In this document: one piece after another, positions 22,403-23,763 of the stretch
How positions within the stretch are numbered: the first letter of the stretch is position 1
Layout of the letters: each line of letters opens with the position of its first letter
Made by a program: the position numbers and the translations under genes
Source of the DNA: JBBAEV01 sp041655735
GTDB lineage: Bacteria > Bacillota_I > Bacilli_A > RF39 > UBA660
Reading direction: 5' to 3'
DNA: 23,763 nucleotides
Assembly: GCA_041655735.1 (NCBI GenBank)
Contig: JBBAEV010000013.1
Span: forward strand, 1 to 23,763
The notes under the pieces: model-generated
Database searches by the model: none
What the model saw: only the letters and a program-made list of their open reading frames with translations
What the model was told of the DNA's origin: nothing

Positions 22403-22431
22403 TTGACATTAGTCGTTGTTTTTAGTACAAT
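22403..22431 (+). promoter_or_regulatory. Promoter of rplM-rpsI
   Basis: A perfect TTGACA at 22403-22408 is separated by 17 nt from TACAAT at 22426-22431, the best -35/-10 pair in the window. Start near 22438, giving a leader of about 73 nt. Confidence 0.85.
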
Positions 22432-22437
22432 TTTAAC

Positions 22438-22500
22438 TGGTACATTAAATTCAATCCCATTTTAGTAAACTCTGGGAAAGTTTACTTAAAAAAACGAAAG
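22438..22500 (+). promoter_or_regulatory. Structured leader of rplM (candidate L13 leader)
   Basis: An 8-bp hairpin is formed by AGTAAACT (22464-22471) and AGTTTACT (22479-22486) with loop CTGGGAA. Loop bases TGGGA (22473-22477) are exactly complementary to TCCCA at 22455-22459 just upstream, allowing an H-type pseudoknot. The structure is followed by an A-run rather than a T tract, so it is not a terminator. Ribosomal-protein leaders upstream of rplM are known in low-GC Gram-positives (Rfam L13 leader). Identity with that family is inferred from position. Confidence 0.6.
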
Positions 22501-22510
22501 GGAAGATAAC

Positions 22511-22942
22511 ATGAATACATTTATGCAAAGAAAAGAAGATGTTACTCGTAAATGGTATGTAATGGATGCTGAAGGTAAAAATTTGGGACGTATTGCATCT
22601 AAAGCAGCTTATATTTTACGTGGCAAACATAAGTCAACATTTACTCCACATATTGATGGTGGGGATAATGTTATTATTATTAATGCTTCAAAAGTTAATT
22701 TAACAGGGAATAAAATAAATAAAAAAATATATTATAATCATAGTGGATATCCTGGAGGATTAAGAGAAAGAACAGCTAAAGTTATGAAAGAAAAATATCC
22801 GATAGAAATGGTTGAAAGAGCTATAAAAGGAATGTTACCTAAAGGAAGATTGGGAAGACAAATGTATAAAAAATTATTTGTTTATGCCGAAAATGAACAT
22901 CCTCATATGGCGCAAAAACCAGAAGAATTGAGGGAGGATTAA
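22511..22942 (+). CDS. rplM: 50S ribosomal protein L13
   Basis: L13 is an early 50S assembly protein. At 143 aa it is normal. Conserved elements are RKWYVMDAEGKNLGRIASKAA (beginning near residue 13), HIDGGDNVIIINASKVNLTG, YYNHSGYPGGLRE, and AIKGMLPKGRLGRQMYKKL. AAAGGGAAG precedes ATG 22511. The second in-frame Met (residue 5) has no better spacing. It is followed 3 nt later by rpsI, whose ribosome-binding site (GAGGGAGG) is inside rplM. Probably autoregulated through the leader just upstream. Confidence 0.97.
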   Translation: MNTFMQRKEDVTRKWYVMDAEGKNLGRIASKAAYILRGKHKSTFTPHIDGGDNVIIINASKVNLTGNKINKKIYYNHSGYPGGLRERTAKVMKEKYPIEMVERAIKGMLPKGRLGRQMYKKLFVYAENEHPHMAQKPEELRED

Positions 22943-22945
22943 TTT

Positions 22946-23341
22946 ATGGTAAAAGAAAAAACTTATCTTACAACTGGCCGTCGTAAAAGTGCAGTTGCTA
23001 GAGTAAAAGTTACTGTAGGTAAAGGGAATATTACTGTTAACGGTAAAGATGTTAATGATTTCTTTTTTGATAAATTATTAATCATAGATTTAACTCAACC
23101 ATTGAAACTAACAGATACTGTATCATCATATGATGTAGTAGCAGATGTTAATGGTGGCGGAGCATCTGGTCAAGCAGGAGCAATTCGTTTAGGAATTGCT
23201 AGGGCGTTAATAGAAATTAATCCGGACTTTAGAAAAGTTTTAAAAGAAAACAAAATGCTAACAAGAGATTCACGCATTAAAGAGCGTAAGAAATATGGAC
23301 TTAAAAAAGCTAGAAAAGCATCACAATTTAGTAAGAGATAA
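22946..23341 (+). CDS. rpsI: 30S ribosomal protein S9
   Basis: S9 of the 30S head reaches the P-site tRNA anticodon with its C-terminal tail. At 131 aa it is normal. It shows TTGRRKSAVARVKVTVGKG near the N terminus, VNGGGASGQAGAIRLGIARAL in the middle, and the C-terminal RDSRIKERKKYGLKKARKAS with QFSKR. The terminal Lys-Arg that contacts tRNA is present. It forms a two-gene operon with rplM. Confidence 0.98.
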   Translation: MVKEKTYLTTGRRKSAVARVKVTVGKGNITVNGKDVNDFFFDKLLIIDLTQPLKLTDTVSSYDVVADVNGGGASGQAGAIRLGIARALIEINPDFRKVLKENKMLTRDSRIKERKKYGLKKARKASQFSKR

Positions 23342-23365
23342 AAAGCATATTTATATGTGCTTTTT
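23340..23365 (+). terminator. Terminator after rpsI
   Basis: An 11-bp stem (23340-23350 with 23355-23365, one T-G pair) with a TTAT tetraloop; its 3' arm ends in five T's and is followed by GTTTAT. It starts on the last two bases of the rpsI stop codon. Confidence 0.82.
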
Positions 23366-23418
23366 GTTTATAAAATGACAATTAATGTAGATGAAATTAC
23401 ATAAAATAATAATTAAAT

Positions 23419-23445
23419 AAAAAATAATCAAATGATTATTTTTTT
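23419..23445 (+). terminator. Second terminator, upstream of the amidase gene
   Basis: An 11-bp stem (AAAAAATAATC 23419-23429, GATTATTTTTT 23434-23444) with an AAAT loop and T tract. It lies 53 nt beyond the rpsI terminator. The upstream A-run makes it a possible bidirectional signal. Confidence 0.75.
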
Positions 23446-23477
23446 ATTTTGTTCATATATTTAATTAGGTGTTATTT

Positions 23478-23763
23478 ATGAAAAAATATAAAATCATTGT
23501 TTTAATAATATTTATTATATTAGTATTTTCTTTTTCAAAAGTATATGCTCATATCAATAGTTTGCCTTTATTAGGGAAAGTAATTTATATTGATCCTGGT
23601 CATGGTGGACCTGATCCTGGAGCTGTATATAAAGATGTATATGAAAAAGATATTAATTTATTAATAAGTAAATATTTAGAAGAAGAATTAATTAGTCAAG
23701 GCGCTATTGTATATATAATAAGAGATGGAGATTATGATTTATCTAATCCTAAAACCTCTATGC
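23478..23763 (+). CDS. N-acetylmuramoyl-L-alanine amidase, CwlD-like (partial, 5' end)
   Basis: The first 95 residues are visible before the right edge. A hydrophobic segment at about 5-24 (KIIVLIIFIILVFSFSKVYA) is a signal peptide or membrane anchor. The Amidase_3 zinc domain then starts: VIYIDPGHGGPDPGAVYKD, with zinc ligands H42 and probably E56 (YEKDINL). The third ligand and catalytic Glu lie outside the window. The family cleaves the amide bond between muramic acid and the stem peptide. In Bacillus, cwlD (cortex modification of spores) also lies downstream of rpsI, but nothing here shows sporulation. A weak AGGTG site precedes ATG 23478. Confidence 0.9.
   Translation, partial: MKKYKIIVLIIFIILVFSFSKVYAHINSLPLLGKVIYIDPGHGGPDPGAVYKDVYEKDINLLISKYLEEELISQGAIVYIIRDGDYDLSNPKTSM

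Noticed and set aside
22464..22486. Hairpin before rplM as a terminator or attenuator
   Set aside because: It is followed by an A-run (TTAAAAAAACG), not a T tract, so intrinsic termination is unlikely. A leader structure fits better.
1..23763. CRISPR array, insertion sequence, prophage, toxin-antitoxin or defence genes
   Set aside because: No regularly spaced repeats, transposase, integrase, nuclease or paired small toxin-like genes were seen. The content is overwhelmingly core housekeeping.

Overview
The window is a strongly AT-rich stretch of a low-GC Gram-positive (Firmicutes/Bacillota) chromosome, with every convincing gene on the + strand. It carries almost the whole S10-spc-alpha ribosomal protein supercluster, then the ecfA1-ecfA2-ecfT-truA-rplM-rpsI-amidase order typical of Bacilli. 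UGA is used as a stop (rplX, secY, infA, ecfT), so this is not the Mycoplasma/Spiroplasma code. L30 is missing, as in many reduced Mollicutes, yet a peptidoglycan amidase is present. The best inference is a walled, genome-reduced relative of the Mollicutes or Erysipelotrichia-like Bacilli, possibly an uncultured host-associated lineage. The species cannot be named from this sequence.

Layout: (1) 1-1719: the tail of an unrecognised gene, then gpmI (phosphoglycerate mutase) with an intrinsic terminator. (2) 1720-2273: a decayed reading frame closed by a second terminator, then an extended -10 promoter and a roughly 118-nt potentially structured leader. (3) 2274-16481: one uninterrupted operon of about 14.2 kb, rpsJ-rplC-rplD-rplW-rplB-rpsS-rplV-rpsC-rplP-rpmC-rpsQ-rplN-rplX-rplE-rpsN-rpsH-rplF-rplR-rpsE-rplO-secY-adk-map-infA-rpmJ-rpsM-rpsK-rpoA-rplQ, ended by a hairpin terminator. 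(4) 16482-19019: four short-spaced accessory genes (DUF378-like membrane protein, short-chain dehydrogenase, CorA-like transporter, small two-helix membrane protein), each apparently with its own signals. (5) 19039-22211: an overlapping ecfA1-ecfA2-ecfT-truA operon. (6) 22403-23365: a consensus promoter, a leader with a hairpin and likely pseudoknot, rplM-rpsI and a terminator. (7) 23419-23763: another terminator and the start of an N-acetylmuramoyl-L-alanine amidase (CwlD-like).

The genes work mainly in translation: ribosomal proteins, IF-1, RNA polymerase alpha, methionine aminopeptidase for N-terminal maturation, TruA for tRNA modification, and SecY for export of translated proteins. Adenylate kinase and phosphoglycerate mutase serve nucleotide and energy metabolism. 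The ECF module energises vitamin/micronutrient uptake with substrate-binding subunits encoded elsewhere.

I see no defence system, CRISPR array, insertion sequence, prophage or tRNA/rRNA gene. The most interesting points are an acidic 78-residue extension on L3, loss of rpmD, a Walker A motif in adenylate kinase with both upstream glycines changed to alanine, a putative pseudoknotted rplM leader, and promoters fused to the T-tracts of terminators.
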